From Chromatiaceae bacterium (GTDB lineage Bacteria; Pseudomonadota; Gammaproteobacteria; Chromatiales; Chromatiaceae): DNA of 42,385 nucleotides. Position 1 is the stretch's first letter. Each line of letters opens with the position of its first letter. Positions 10,407-18,395 of this stretch are shown piece by piece. A program made the translations under genes and the position numbers. The stretch is from assembly GCA_013426805.1 (NCBI GenBank), contig JACDZG010000059.1, positions 1-42,385 on the forward strand, given 5' to 3'. The notes beneath the pieces are model-generated. The model saw only the letters and a program-made list of their open reading frames with translations. It ran no database searches and was not told the origin of the DNA.

Positions 10407-10802
10407 GGCCGCGCCCCGGGTGCTGCCGGCACCGCGACGGCGGGCGCACGAGGGGCTTCCGACCGACTTCGGGACGCCACACGGCGGGCGGGAAAAACGC
10501 GTCGATCGGAATTCATGGAGGCACCCATTCTTATGATTGTTCGCGGGCTCAGGCGTCTATCAGGGGCACTGCACACCCTGGCCCCGCCCGACCCTATGAG
10601 TCTGAACGACTCCCCCCGGTCCCTCAAGGATGACTCCTTTGAACTGCGACCGGCGTCACAGGAAAGCCGCGGATCCGCGGCTGTCGCGCCCGCGCGGCCG
10701 GCAGCACGGCGAATACGGCCGAAGTCCGGGTTCGAGTCCTCACCTTGAGTTTGCCGCCCCAACCCCAAGCATTGCCCGGTCACTCACCCACCGGACCGCC
10801 CC
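10407..10802. other. gene-poor divergent intergenic region with palindrome
   Basis: This 396-bp gap lies between the minus-strand hypothetical gene and the plus-strand SseB gene. It holds an 18-bp perfect palindrome, AGCCGCGGATCCGCGGCT (10665-10682). Outer arms CTCAAGG (10623-10629) and CCTTGAG (10743-10749) could close a structured RNA of about 127 nt. A GGTTCGAGTCC string at 10729-10739 looks like a tRNA T-loop, but its stem does not pair. No convincing promoter or protein gene was found. Confidence 0.35.
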
Positions 10803-11216
10803 ATGCCAGACGACTTCACCCCCCAGAACGCACTCGAACGCCGACTCATCGCCGCTCAGGAAGGCCAGATCCCGCCCGAGGAATTCATCGCGACCCTGGT
10901 GGGTTCGGAGGTCTTCATGCCCGTTTATGAGAAACACCAGATCGGCGGACTCCAGACTCAGCAAGCCGCCCAACCGCTCAAGCTCACCGGGGAGGACGGC
11001 AACGAGATCCTGGTCCTCTTCACCAGCCCGGAGCGGGCCAAGGGCTTCGTCAAGGACTATCCGGGCTACGGCGGCGGTCTGGTCGCGGACTTCACCTGGA
11101 TACTGGAAAAGCTTGGCATCGGCTATGCCATCAGCCTCAATCCGGGCCTCCCCGTCGGCATCGACTTCGAGGCCCAGGACGTGGCCCAGATCGCGGGTAG
11201 GGGACGGCCGAACTGA
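10803..11216 (+). CDS. SseB-family protein
   Basis: This 137-aa soluble protein matches the SseB N-terminal domain. It opens with NALERRLIAAQEGQIPPEEFIATLVGS-type helices, then the LVLFTSPERAKGFV segment, and ends in a GIDFEAQDVAQI tail typical of the family (split here; residues about 9-33, 82-95 and 122-134). The E. coli namesake was linked to serine sensitivity, but the molecular role is unknown. The start ATG has no strong ribosome site. It is monocistronic and converges with the coiled-coil gene. Confidence 0.8.
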   Translation: MPDDFTPQNALERRLIAAQEGQIPPEEFIATLVGSEVFMPVYEKHQIGGLQTQQAAQPLKLTGEDGNEILVLFTSPERAKGFVKDYPGYGGGLVADFTWILEKLGIGYAISLNPGLPVGIDFEAQDVAQIAGRGRPN

Positions 11217-11243
11217 GCGAAGCCAAACGCAGCGAAAAATCAC

Positions 11244-11606
11244 TCACAACAATTTGACCAGCGCGGCCATCACGCCGACCTGAGCAAACATCAGCGGAAT
11301 CAGCCACAGCAGTAGGCTATTGCGGCTGCGCTCAATGGTGGTCGTCACTTCGCCGCGTAATTGCTCGATGTGGGTTTTGACCTCGCCGCGCAATCGCTCG
11401 ACCTGCAACGTGAGATCCGCGCGCACTTGCTCGATCTCTTTCTGAAGCCGCAGTTCGGTCTCACGCAACTGCTGGTTGGTGACGAGGTCAGGCAGGTGCG
11501 GGTACCGCTCTTCCAGACGCTCAAAGGCCGCGGCAATCACTCGCGCCCGGGCGCGCTCGTCCGGCGCACTGGCCAAGGCTTCATACAGTTCGACGACAGA
11601 TCCCAT
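11244..11606 (-). CDS. coiled-coil membrane-anchored protein (CCDC90/DUF1640-like)
   Basis: This is a 120-aa protein. The ATG at 11606 has GGAGGAG about nine bases upstream; a longer frame would run into metA. Residues about 40-95 are charged heptads alternating Glu/Arg/Gln (RLQKEIEQVRADL, QVERLRGEVKTHIEQLRGE), predicting a long coiled coil. A single C-terminal hydrophobic helix (LLLWLIPLMFAQVGVMAAL) follows. This layout is that of the DUF1640/CCDC90 group and small tail-anchored coiled-coil proteins. The function is unknown. It lies 41 bp after metA on the same strand. Confidence 0.65.
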   Translation of the reverse strand: MGSVVELYEALASAPDERARARVIAAAFERLEERYPHLPDLVTNQQLRETELRLQKEIEQVRADLTLQVERLRGEVKTHIEQLRGEVTTTIERSRNSLLLWLIPLMFAQVGVMAALVKLL

Positions 11607-11647
11607 GGGATGCGCTCCTCCGGATGCGCAAACCCGGCGCGTGATCC

Positions 11648-12733
11648 TCAGGCCGGAGCCCGATTCCACCCCAACCCCAGCGGATCGGCCGGGTTCACAT
11701 GGTCCATGAAGGGTAAGCACCGGTCACTGTGAGTGATCTGATAAACCAAGCCCATCCAGTTGCCGATCACGCCCTCCGCGGTATCGTGCCAGGTGTTGTC
11801 GAGACGGAAGACGATATGGTCCTCGGGCAGGCGCGGCGGTTCGCGGCCGGCGGCCAGGGCGGCGCGGACGCGCTGCGCGTGCTCATCGAGAATGGCTTGG
11901 GACTGCACGGTGAAGTAACCCTCAGGGAAGGGTGGATAGTCGCGCCGCGCGCCGGCCGCGAAGCGGTTGACCTCGCGTTTGTATTCTTTGAGCAGGGAGA
12001 TGGTGTCGTACTCGGGGTGTCCCTGGAAGAGGACCTGACGAATGCCGTCGGCGCTGACCGCCAAATGGACCCCGGCCCGCTCGCCCTCCACCAGCACCCG
12101 CAATCCGGCAGCGTCGAACTGGGCGCGGCTGATCTCATTGAAACGCGAGTGGGGAACGTCGAACAGGGTGTTGACATTGCCGACCAAGGGGTGGGCACGA
12201 TTGACCACCCGATGCGGGAAGACCCCCCACCGTTTCTCGCCCAGCGGCTCCCGGCGTTGACCGTAGCGAAACTGGAGCACCGCATGGGTCGCGAGACAGG
12301 AGCACAGGGTGGAACTGACGTTATTCCAAGCCCAGTCGACGACCTCGATCAGCGGCCCCCAGAAGGGTTCGGTAGAGAGATCAGGACCGGTTACATTGGC
12401 GCCGGTGATGATCAGCGCGTCCAGCCCCTCGGAGCGGATCCGCTCGAAGGTGCTGTAGTAACGCTGGATATGGGCGCGCGCCGGCTCCGCCCGCGCCAAG
12501 GCATCCAGGGTGAAGGGGTGCACGTAGAACTGGGCGATCTGATTACTGTGTCCGATGAGCCGGAAGAACTGACGCTCGGTCGCCTCCAGTGCGGCGTCGG
12601 GCATCATATTCAGCAGGCCGATGTGCAGTTCCCGAATGTCCTGCTGAGCGGCCCGCACCGGGTCCAGGATCTGGTGACCGGCAGCCCGCAGGTGGCTGAA
12701 GGTGGGAAGTGCGTTATGGGCAACGATCGGCAT
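11648..12733 (-). CDS. metA: homoserine O-acyltransferase (MetA family)
   Basis: This 361-aa enzyme activates homoserine by O-acylation for methionine synthesis. The MetA core is intact: ELHIGLLNMMPDAALEATE near 35-53, nucleophile Cys146 (STLCSCLATH), and the catalytic His239/Glu241 pair in FQGHPEYD. The loop before the cysteine reads TGANVTGPDL, which differs from the GAPL(G/E) motif used to tell succinyl from acetyl specificity in the E. coli/Bacillus branch. The acyl donor therefore cannot be read here; succinyl-CoA is the usual one in gammaproteobacteria. The C-terminal 60 residues extend beyond E. coli MetA (309 aa). Confidence 0.9.
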   Translation of the reverse strand: MPIVAHNALPTFSHLRAAGHQILDPVRAAQQDIRELHIGLLNMMPDAALEATERQFFRLIGHSNQIAQFYVHPFTLDALARAEPARAHIQRYYSTFERIRSEGLDALIITGANVTGPDLSTEPFWGPLIEVVDWAWNNVSSTLCSCLATHAVLQFRYGQRREPLGEKRWGVFPHRVVNRAHPLVGNVNTLFDVPHSRFNEISRAQFDAAGLRVLVEGERAGVHLAVSADGIRQVLFQGHPEYDTISLLKEYKREVNRFAAGARRDYPPFPEGYFTVQSQAILDEHAQRVRAALAAGREPPRLPEDHIVFRLDNTWHDTAEGVIGNWMGLVYQITHSDRCLPFMDHVNPADPLGLGWNRAPA

Positions 12734-12822
12734 GGCGGCGGCTCACTGAAGGGGATCGACTCAGGTCTGGAGGCGGTGATTCCGGGACGAACCGCGTCCG
12801 TGAATGCTCAGCCCCGGCTGGA

Positions 12823-13689
12823 TCAGCCGGCGTCCGTCGGCACGCTGTCCGCGCGCGCGATGGCGAGTTCCAAGAGTTCCAGGAAATCCTGTTCGTCGCG
12901 GATCAGGGCCACTTCCTCCGAGGAGACGGTGTAACCATGGGGGCGCGCAATCGCCTCGTAACGCGGCACCCGCGAGTGGAACAGGCGGGGAAACACCCAG
13001 CGGGTGAAATCATCCGGATCGATCTCGGCCACGTACTCGAGCCCCCGCGCCGGCAGGTACTCCGCAAGCGCGGCGCTCAAGAACTCCGGCCGATAATACA
13101 GCGGCTTGGGGTCTGCTTGGGCACGTTTGATCAGCTTGATTTCATCCGCCTCGGGCACCCGGATGTAGAGGATCAGGCTGTGCTGAGCGAGCAACGAGAT
13201 GACCCGCGGTTCGTCCAGCTCGCACAGGCTTCCGCCCACGTCGTTGACCAGGTTGGCGTAGCCGTAAATCGCCTGCGCCTTGCGGATGAAATCCGGCACG
13301 TCGAACATGGCGGCGATCTCCGCCTCGCGGTAGAGCGCCTGGCGGCGGTTGAACTCGGCGAGCGGCAAGCCGCCGAGTTCCGGGTTACCAAGCTTGCCGA
13401 CGAAACTCAGGACCGGCCCCAGGTCATTTACCTTGATATTGTTACGAATGAAGATCCAGTCGCTGCGCAGCAGATCGCGCAGGAAGGGATCGCGCATGGC
13501 ATGGGCCTTGATCAGGTCGAGGATGTGCTCGTCCAGATAACGGGTGCCGATGCGATAGTCACCGGAATAGTGGAACCAGTCGCTGCGCCGCAGCAGGGCG
13601 GACAGAAAAGTCTTGCCGACCCCGGACATGCCGAGCAGGGTGACACACTTGTGAGGCCAGGCTCGGAACTCCTCGACGGTAAACTTCAT
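12823..13689 (-). CDS. P-loop ATPase next to metA
   Basis: This 288-aa protein has a clean Walker A motif, GMSGVGKT (20-27), directly after a VTLLG strand, as in P-loop kinases. Residues 45-70 carry DYRIGTRYLDEHILD, and LILYIRVPEADEI near 190 could be the strand leading into a nucleoside-kinase-like lid. I know of similar unnamed ATPases near methionine or homoserine genes in proteobacteria but cannot give a substrate. The gene lies 89 bp upstream of metA on the same strand, so the two may be co-transcribed. Confidence 0.7.
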   Translation of the reverse strand: MKFTVEEFRAWPHKCVTLLGMSGVGKTFLSALLRRSDWFHYSGDYRIGTRYLDEHILDLIKAHAMRDPFLRDLLRSDWIFIRNNIKVNDLGPVLSFVGKLGNPELGGLPLAEFNRRQALYREAEIAAMFDVPDFIRKAQAIYGYANLVNDVGGSLCELDEPRVISLLAQHSLILYIRVPEADEIKLIKRAQADPKPLYYRPEFLSAALAEYLPARGLEYVAEIDPDDFTRWVFPRLFHSRVPRYEAIARPHGYTVSSEEVALIRDEQDFLELLELAIARADSVPTDAG

Positions 13690-13813
13690 AGGGCTGCTTC
13701 GCGTGGGTGGATGGCGCCGTTGACCACAAAGGCACGGCGATGCTCAAGCAGCAGGATGGTAATGCAGGGCGGCCGTGGCTGACCAGGGATAGGGTGACCA
13801 TGCCCGTCCGCTC

Positions 13814-13840
13814 AAAAAAAGCCCCCGGAGGACCGGGGGC
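13814..13840 (-). terminator. intrinsic terminator after the PKD cytochrome gene
   Basis: The stem GCCCCCGG/CCGGGGGC has a 4-nt loop (13821-13840) and is followed on the minus strand by seven U (13814-13820). It lies 21 bp past the cytochrome stop codon. Confidence 0.88.
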
Positions 13841-13861
13841 GGCAGGCTCAGGGAAGGACGA

Positions 13862-14413
13862 TCAGTTTCGACTCAGACTCAAGGCACGCTCCGGCCGCGT
13901 GAAGTTGTGGCAGGCGGCGCAGTCCTTCTTCTTGTCCTGCACGTGACGGTTGTGCACCGAGCCGAAGGCGCGGCCCTCGGTTTTGTTGCTGTGGCACTGA
14001 CCACAGATGGCATCCAAATTGCCGTTGAGTGTGGTCACGCGGGTGCCGATGACGGCGCTCGGAGCGGTGCGCAACCCATAGCCCAGATCCTTCATAACCA
14101 TCCGCGCCGGTCCGCCGGTGAGCGCGGCATGGCAGGAGCCGCAGCCCGCGTTCTCCCCGCCCAGCGCGTTGTCCTCGGGCTCGACCCCGTGGTTGATGGT
14201 CTGGTAGGTAAAGACCGGAACCGTGGTCGTGCGGGGCGGCATTTCCAGCGCACCGGGGACACCACCGCAGACCGTGCTGGTCGCCGCGTTCGGTTCGTCC
14301 AAACCCAGACCCACCGCGACCGCGCGGCAGAAGCTGCCGGTGCGGAAGAACTCGAAGGTGGAGTGTCCGACGAAGCTATTGGTGCTGTCGTTACGTGCCA
14401 GCTTGCCCCAGTG
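13862..14413 (-). pseudogene. 3' part of frameshifted multihaem cytochrome
   Basis: This open frame continues the cytochrome of 14391-16094 one reading frame over. It lacks a start of its own with a ribosome site: the first in-frame GTG (14314) falls inside conserved-looking sequence (FCRAVAVGLGLDEPN). It encodes 183 residues with three CxxCH haem sites (CGSCH, CGQCH, CAACH) and ends shortly before the terminator. Joined to the upstream part it gives about 743 aa and nine haem sites. Either the gene is a recent pseudogene or one base is wrong in the assembly. Confidence 0.75.
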
Positions 14414-16094
14414 CTTCTTTCATAGCGTGCTTGTCTTTGCTGGAGCCGGTGGTGGCGCTGTAATCGCCATGGGGGCGGCTTGAATGACAACCGCCGGTCT
14501 CGCAGGTAAAGCGCTCGGGCACGTCGTTGGCCCGCAGATCGAGACCGCGTCCGCGCACCCGGTGGCTTTCGCCATTGGCACCGGTCGCGTTGTGGCAATC
14601 GGAGCAGGTCAGGTCGGCGCCCGCCCGGCTCATATGCAGGTCCACCGTGACCGTTGGATTGATGTTCTCCTTCGACAGATCGCCGCGTTTGGCACCATCG
14701 GCCCCGGCTGCCCCGGCATGGCAGTTGAGGCAGGACTGACGGGTGGTGGCGTGGACGTTTTGCGCCGCCGCCAGGGTGGTCAGCGGCATCGGGGTCATGG
14801 GGACCGCCGCGGGGAGCGTGTCGCTGCCGGCCGGTTTGAACAGGAAGTCGCCGGCCAGGCTGACGTTCGGGATGCCCTGGAACCCGGTGCGCACCACGGT
14901 GTCGCCGTCGGAGCGAACCAGGTTGCCCGCGGCGTCCTCGGTCAGATTGAGCAGGCTGAAGCTACTGAAGCCCTGCCCACCGGCGGTCCAGTCCGGGAAG
15001 CGCTTGTAGACCTCCTGATGGCACATCAGGCAGTCGATGTTCGCCAGTTGGACATTGGCCTGCGCGGACCCGACGGGCAAGTCTTCAAAGAGCGACTGCG
15101 CCATGGGGAAGCGCCCATTGCCCACATGGCAACCGGCGCAGGTGAAGCGCGGAGAGTTCTCGTGGGTGCCGCAGTAGGTATTCATGCCGGTCGCCACCAG
15201 GTCGCCCGCCGCCTTGGCCGGCCGCTCGCCGGCCGCCGCGAAGTTGGTCGGGATATTGGTGACATTGGGGAAGGCGCCGCCCTGCTGGTAGTGGACCGAA
15301 CCGTGCATATCACGCGCCTCGCCTTCATGGCAGGCAACACACACCGCGGGTCCGGTATAGGCCGTGATGCTGCAATGCTCCGCGATCGGCGCGGTGCAGG
15401 CGAGCGGTGCCGTGATGGTCGCGGTGGTGGTGGACGCGGCCGAGGTCCCGCCCCCGTTATCCGTGACTCTGAGGGAAACGGTATAGGTGCCGGCCGCCGC
15501 GTAAACATGGCTGGGATTGGCCTGGGTGCTGCTGGTGTTGTCACCAAAGGTCCAGGCGTAAGCGGCGATGGTGCCGTCCGGATCGCTGGAGCCGGCGCTG
15601 CTGAAGGTCACGGCGATGCCCGTGGTGCCGCTGTAGGGGCCATTGGCATTGGCGGTCGGAGCGATATTACTCGGCGCCTTGGGTGCACAGGTGGACGGTG
15701 CGCTGCTGACATTGCGCTCGGCTGTCTGCCCGTCCGCCTGGATGACACGCACCCGGCAGGGAACGGGGCTTGGTTGCCTGGCGGCGATGTTCCAGGCGCC
15801 GGTCGAAGTGCTGGTGACGTTACCCAAGATCTGGGCTGGGTTGTACGCGTTGACCAGCGTCACTCGCGTCCGTGGCGTACCCGCCCCAATGACCCGAACC
15901 AAGGTATTTTGGTTACTCCAAGCCGCGCTGCTGATGCTGAGAACGGCCGCGGCCGCGGTCTGCATCCAGACCGGAGCAAGCCCCGCCAGGCAGAGTATCG
16001 CAATCAGGAGACTCAAGCTCCATGGGCGCCACCGGGATCGCTGTTGTGCTGTTCGTGGTGCGCGCTGGACGCGCGACGGTTTGGGGGTCGTCAT
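14391..16094 (-). CDS. PKD-domain multihaem cytochrome c, N-terminal part
   Basis: This 567-aa frame has a clear signal peptide (hydrophobic core at about 27-48, ending AAAA) and a GAGAGGAG-type ribosome site. A beta-rich N-terminal region and a PKD domain (about 148-232: NGPYSG, DPDG, AYAWTFGD, YTVSLRVTDN) precede a cytochrome region. That region has five CxxCH sites (CVACH, CAGCH, CLMCH, CLNCH, CSDCH) and one CX4CH site (CETGGCH). The protein is periplasmic or outer-surface, and PKD domains usually mediate protein or surface contact. The frame ends abruptly after KHAMKEALGQAGT; the reading shifts at about 14411-14417. Confidence 0.85.
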   Translation of the reverse strand: MTTPKPSRVQRAPRTAQQRSRWRPWSLSLLIAILCLAGLAPVWMQTAAAAVLSISSAAWSNQNTLVRVIGAGTPRTRVTLVNAYNPAQILGNVTSTSTGAWNIAARQPSPVPCRVRVIQADGQTAERNVSSAPSTCAPKAPSNIAPTANANGPYSGTTGIAVTFSSAGSSDPDGTIAAYAWTFGDNTSSTQANPSHVYAAAGTYTVSLRVTDNGGGTSAASTTTATITAPLACTAPIAEHCSITAYTGPAVCVACHEGEARDMHGSVHYQQGGAFPNVTNIPTNFAAAGERPAKAAGDLVATGMNTYCGTHENSPRFTCAGCHVGNGRFPMAQSLFEDLPVGSAQANVQLANIDCLMCHQEVYKRFPDWTAGGQGFSSFSLLNLTEDAAGNLVRSDGDTVVRTGFQGIPNVSLAGDFLFKPAGSDTLPAAVPMTPMPLTTLAAAQNVHATTRQSCLNCHAGAAGADGAKRGDLSKENINPTVTVDLHMSRAGADLTCSDCHNATGANGESHRVRGRGLDLRANDVPERFTCETGGCHSSRPHGDYSATTGSSKDKHAMKEALGQAGT

Positions 16095-16230
16095 GGGGGA
16101 CTCCTCTCATTCAGGTGCGGGCTGGAACCTCCGTGGATCACCGGACAAGTCCTCCTGAAGATGAGCCCAACAAGACCAGCGGTCGGTGTCGGGCAAGGCC
16201 GGCTGTCGCACCAACGCTACCACCAGACGC

Positions 16231-16247
16231 CTTAAGAGATCCTTAAG
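16231..16247. promoter_or_regulatory. CTTAAG-N5-CTTAAG direct repeat (PmrA/QseB-type box)
   Basis: Two perfect CTTAAG half-sites lie 11 bp apart (16231-16236 and 16242-16247). The first contains the stop codon of the kinase gene. PmrA/QseB-type OmpR-family regulators are known to bind YTTAAK-N5-YTTAAK repeats. The site is about 137 bp upstream of the multihaem cytochrome start. It is therefore a likely operator through which the adjacent two-component system controls that cytochrome. Confidence 0.55.
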
Positions 16248-17626
16248 CCCAACGGAGCATGTGGTTTGACTCCGGCAGGCGCGGGGAAGATCAGATCCAC
16301 GCGCAGCCCCGCCCCGTCCTCGCCCTCGCCCAAGGCGATCTCGATACCGTAACGGTCGCTGAGACGCCGCACGATGGCGAGTCCGAGCCCCACGCCAGGC
16401 TCGGGCTGCCCGGCGGGTCGGTAGAAGCGGTCGAAGACCCGTTGCCGGTCGCCTACCGGGATACCGGGACCGGAGTCAATCACCCGCAACAGCAGGTGCT
16501 CGCGCTGCCGGAGGACCGCGACCCGGACCTGACCTCCGGGGGGCGTGTACTTGATCCCGTTCTCGATCAGGTTGCCGACCAGCACCTCCAGGACCGCCGC
16601 CGGGACCGGAACCACACAGGGATCGGCGTCCGGCAGCACGGCGGTCAAGCCGATCGTCCGCGCACCCGCGGCGGCCTGGCGGTCAGTGACCACGCGAGTC
16701 GCGGCCTTGGCAAGCGAGGCGAAACCGCGCCCACTCACGCGGTGAACGTCATGTTCGTCGTCCTGGAGGCGCGCCAGCGTCAAGAGTTGCGCGATCAGAT
16801 GGGTTGCGCGATCCACGCCCTGGATCAGTTGCTCGAGCGCCGCGCTGCGCTCATCCGGTGCGGTGCTGCGCTGAGCGATTTGGGCGTAGGTGCGGATGAT
16901 CGTAAACGGGGTACGCAGCTCGTGCGAGGCATCGGCGGCAAAGCGCCGCTCGGTGGCCAGGGTCTGATCCAGACGTTCCATCAAGCCGTTCAGGGCCTCG
17001 GTCAGCGGTCGGATCTCCGTCGGGACACTCTGCCCATCGATCGGTTCCAGGCGCTCGGCCGAACGCCGTCCGATGTCGCGGGCAACCCGCTGCAACGGGC
17101 GCAGGCCATCGCTCACCGCCCACCAGATAAGGAACACCGTCAAGGGCAGCGACCACAGAATGGGCTGCAATGCGTGGATCGTCAGAAACCGGATCATCTC
17201 CTGGCGGATCGTATAATTCTGAGCGACGAACACGACCTCTCCAGGCCGGGCGCCGGGAAGACCAAAAACCCGCCACTGAGCCCCACCAAGGGACTGATCC
17301 GAGAACCCGGTGGTCGGCGCCAGGGGCTGCGCTGGTGCGGCACCAAAACTGGCGATGAGTCGATCCCCTTGCCAGCGCTGGAAACTCAACTTGAACTCAT
17401 AGGGATGACCCACGGGCGACAGTTTTTGGGGGGCAGCAGCGGCGACGGACAAAGGGCCGACCAGGGTCAGTTCATGCAGCACCCGGGCCGTCTGCGCCAA
17501 CTGGGCATCCAGGAGTTCCGCGATCTCATGACCCGATCGATCAAGCGAAATCAGGGCCACCGCGACCCAGACCATGACCCAGATGCCCAGCAGCGCAAGC
17601 AGCAGGCGTCGGCGAATCGACGTCAT
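16232..17626 (-). CDS. sensor histidine kinase (QseC/PmrB/TctE type)
   Basis: This is a 464-aa membrane kinase. TM1 is at about 8-28, a periplasmic sensor region of about 125 residues follows, and TM2 is at about 155-172. A HAMP-like linker leads to a HisKA domain with phospho-acceptor His235 (ADASHELRTPF). The ATPase domain keeps the N box (NLIENGIKYTPPGG), G1 (DSGPGIP) and G2 (GVGLGLAIV). All key residues are present. Its ATG overlaps the regulator's stop by 4 bp (ATGA), so the pair is translationally coupled. The inducing signal is unknown; the neighbouring cytochrome and EF-hand genes make a redox or metal cue plausible. Confidence 0.9.
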   Translation of the reverse strand: MTSIRRRLLLALLGIWVMVWVAVALISLDRSGHEIAELLDAQLAQTARVLHELTLVGPLSVAAAAPQKLSPVGHPYEFKLSFQRWQGDRLIASFGAAPAQPLAPTTGFSDQSLGGAQWRVFGLPGARPGEVVFVAQNYTIRQEMIRFLTIHALQPILWSLPLTVFLIWWAVSDGLRPLQRVARDIGRRSAERLEPIDGQSVPTEIRPLTEALNGLMERLDQTLATERRFAADASHELRTPFTIIRTYAQIAQRSTAPDERSAALEQLIQGVDRATHLIAQLLTLARLQDDEHDVHRVSGRGFASLAKAATRVVTDRQAAAGARTIGLTAVLPDADPCVVPVPAAVLEVLVGNLIENGIKYTPPGGQVRVAVLRQREHLLLRVIDSGPGIPVGDRQRVFDRFYRPAGQPEPGVGLGLAIVRRLSDRYGIEIALGEGEDGAGLRVDLIFPAPAGVKPHAPLGLRIS

Positions 17627-18291
17627 ACGCTTGGGGCGCAGACCAGTTGGTAGCCGACCCCGCGCACCGTGAGAATCCGCTCCCGGCCGAGTTTGCGCCT
17701 CAGGTGATGGATATGCACCTCCAGCGAGTTGCTCTCGACTTCGCCCTGCCAGCCGCGAGCCGCGGCCTCAAGTCGGGCGCGCGTGACCACGCGGTCGGGG
17801 TTTGCGATCAGGGCCTCCAACAGCGTGTACTCCATCGGGGAAAGCGACAGCGCCTGCCCACCCAAGGTCGCCGCGCGCTGAGAGGTATCCAGGGCCAGGT
17901 CCCCGACCTGCATCACCGGTGAGGGATGACCACGACCACGGCGAGCGAGCGCCCGCAACCGCGCGCTCAGTTCGTCGAGATCGAACGGCTTGACCAGATA
18001 GTCATCGGCCCCCGCATCCAGGCCGGAGACCTTGTCGGCGATGGCATCGCGGGCGGTGAGGATCAGCACGGGCAGGACCGAGCCCGCGCGTCGGATCTCA
18101 CGCAAGAGCGAGAGCCCGTCGCGACCGGGCAGACCCAGGTCCAGGATCAGCAGGTCGAAGTGCTCCAGACTCAGGGCATGCAGGGCGGGCTCCGCGGCCC
18201 GCACCCAATCTGCCGCAATGCCGTCCTGGGCCAGCCCGGTGCGCAGCCCCGCCCCCAACAGCGGATCATCTTCGACGATCAGGACGCGCAT
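17623..18291 (-). CDS. OmpR-family response regulator (QseB/PmrA/TctD type)
   Basis: This 222-aa regulator has acidic residues EDD (7-9), phospho-acceptor Asp51 (LILDLGLPGRDG), the switch Thr (LTARD) and Lys (VKPFD). A winged helix of the OmpR type follows from about 125, with SPMEYTLLEALI and the recognition helix SNSLEVHIHHLRRKL. It is first in a two-gene unit with the kinase. The CTTAAG repeat downstream matches sites bound by this subfamily, supporting the subfamily call. Confidence 0.9.
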   Translation of the reverse strand: MRVLIVEDDPLLGAGLRTGLAQDGIAADWVRAAEPALHALSLEHFDLLILDLGLPGRDGLSLLREIRRAGSVLPVLILTARDAIADKVSGLDAGADDYLVKPFDLDELSARLRALARRGRGHPSPVMQVGDLALDTSQRAATLGGQALSLSPMEYTLLEALIANPDRVVTRARLEAAARGWQGEVESNSLEVHIHHLRRKLGRERILTVRGVGYQLVCAPSV

Positions 18292-18395
18292 AGCAGTTGA
18301 AGGGAATCACCCGCCGGATGGGCAATGCGCGGTTCGGTCAGGCGTAACCGTCCACCCCATCGCGAACCACGGAACCGGCCAGGCGACGAACCCAT

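Noticed and set aside
10403-10528. Small basic minus-strand ORF (41 aa) whose stop overlaps the start of the 287-aa gene by ATGA
   Set aside because: No convincing ribosome site, Arg/Ala/Pro-rich low-complexity content and no recognisable family; the overlap alone is weak evidence.
10683-10749. Possible tRNA gene suggested by GGTTCGAGTCCT
   Set aside because: The stem around the T-loop-like string does not pair (CCGGG against CCTCA), and no matching D or anticodon arm lies at tRNA distance.
14484-16235. 583-aa plus-strand open frame opposite the PKD cytochrome
   Set aside because: Its Gly/Arg/His-rich composition is what the complement of the cytochrome frame gives; no start signal or family match was seen.
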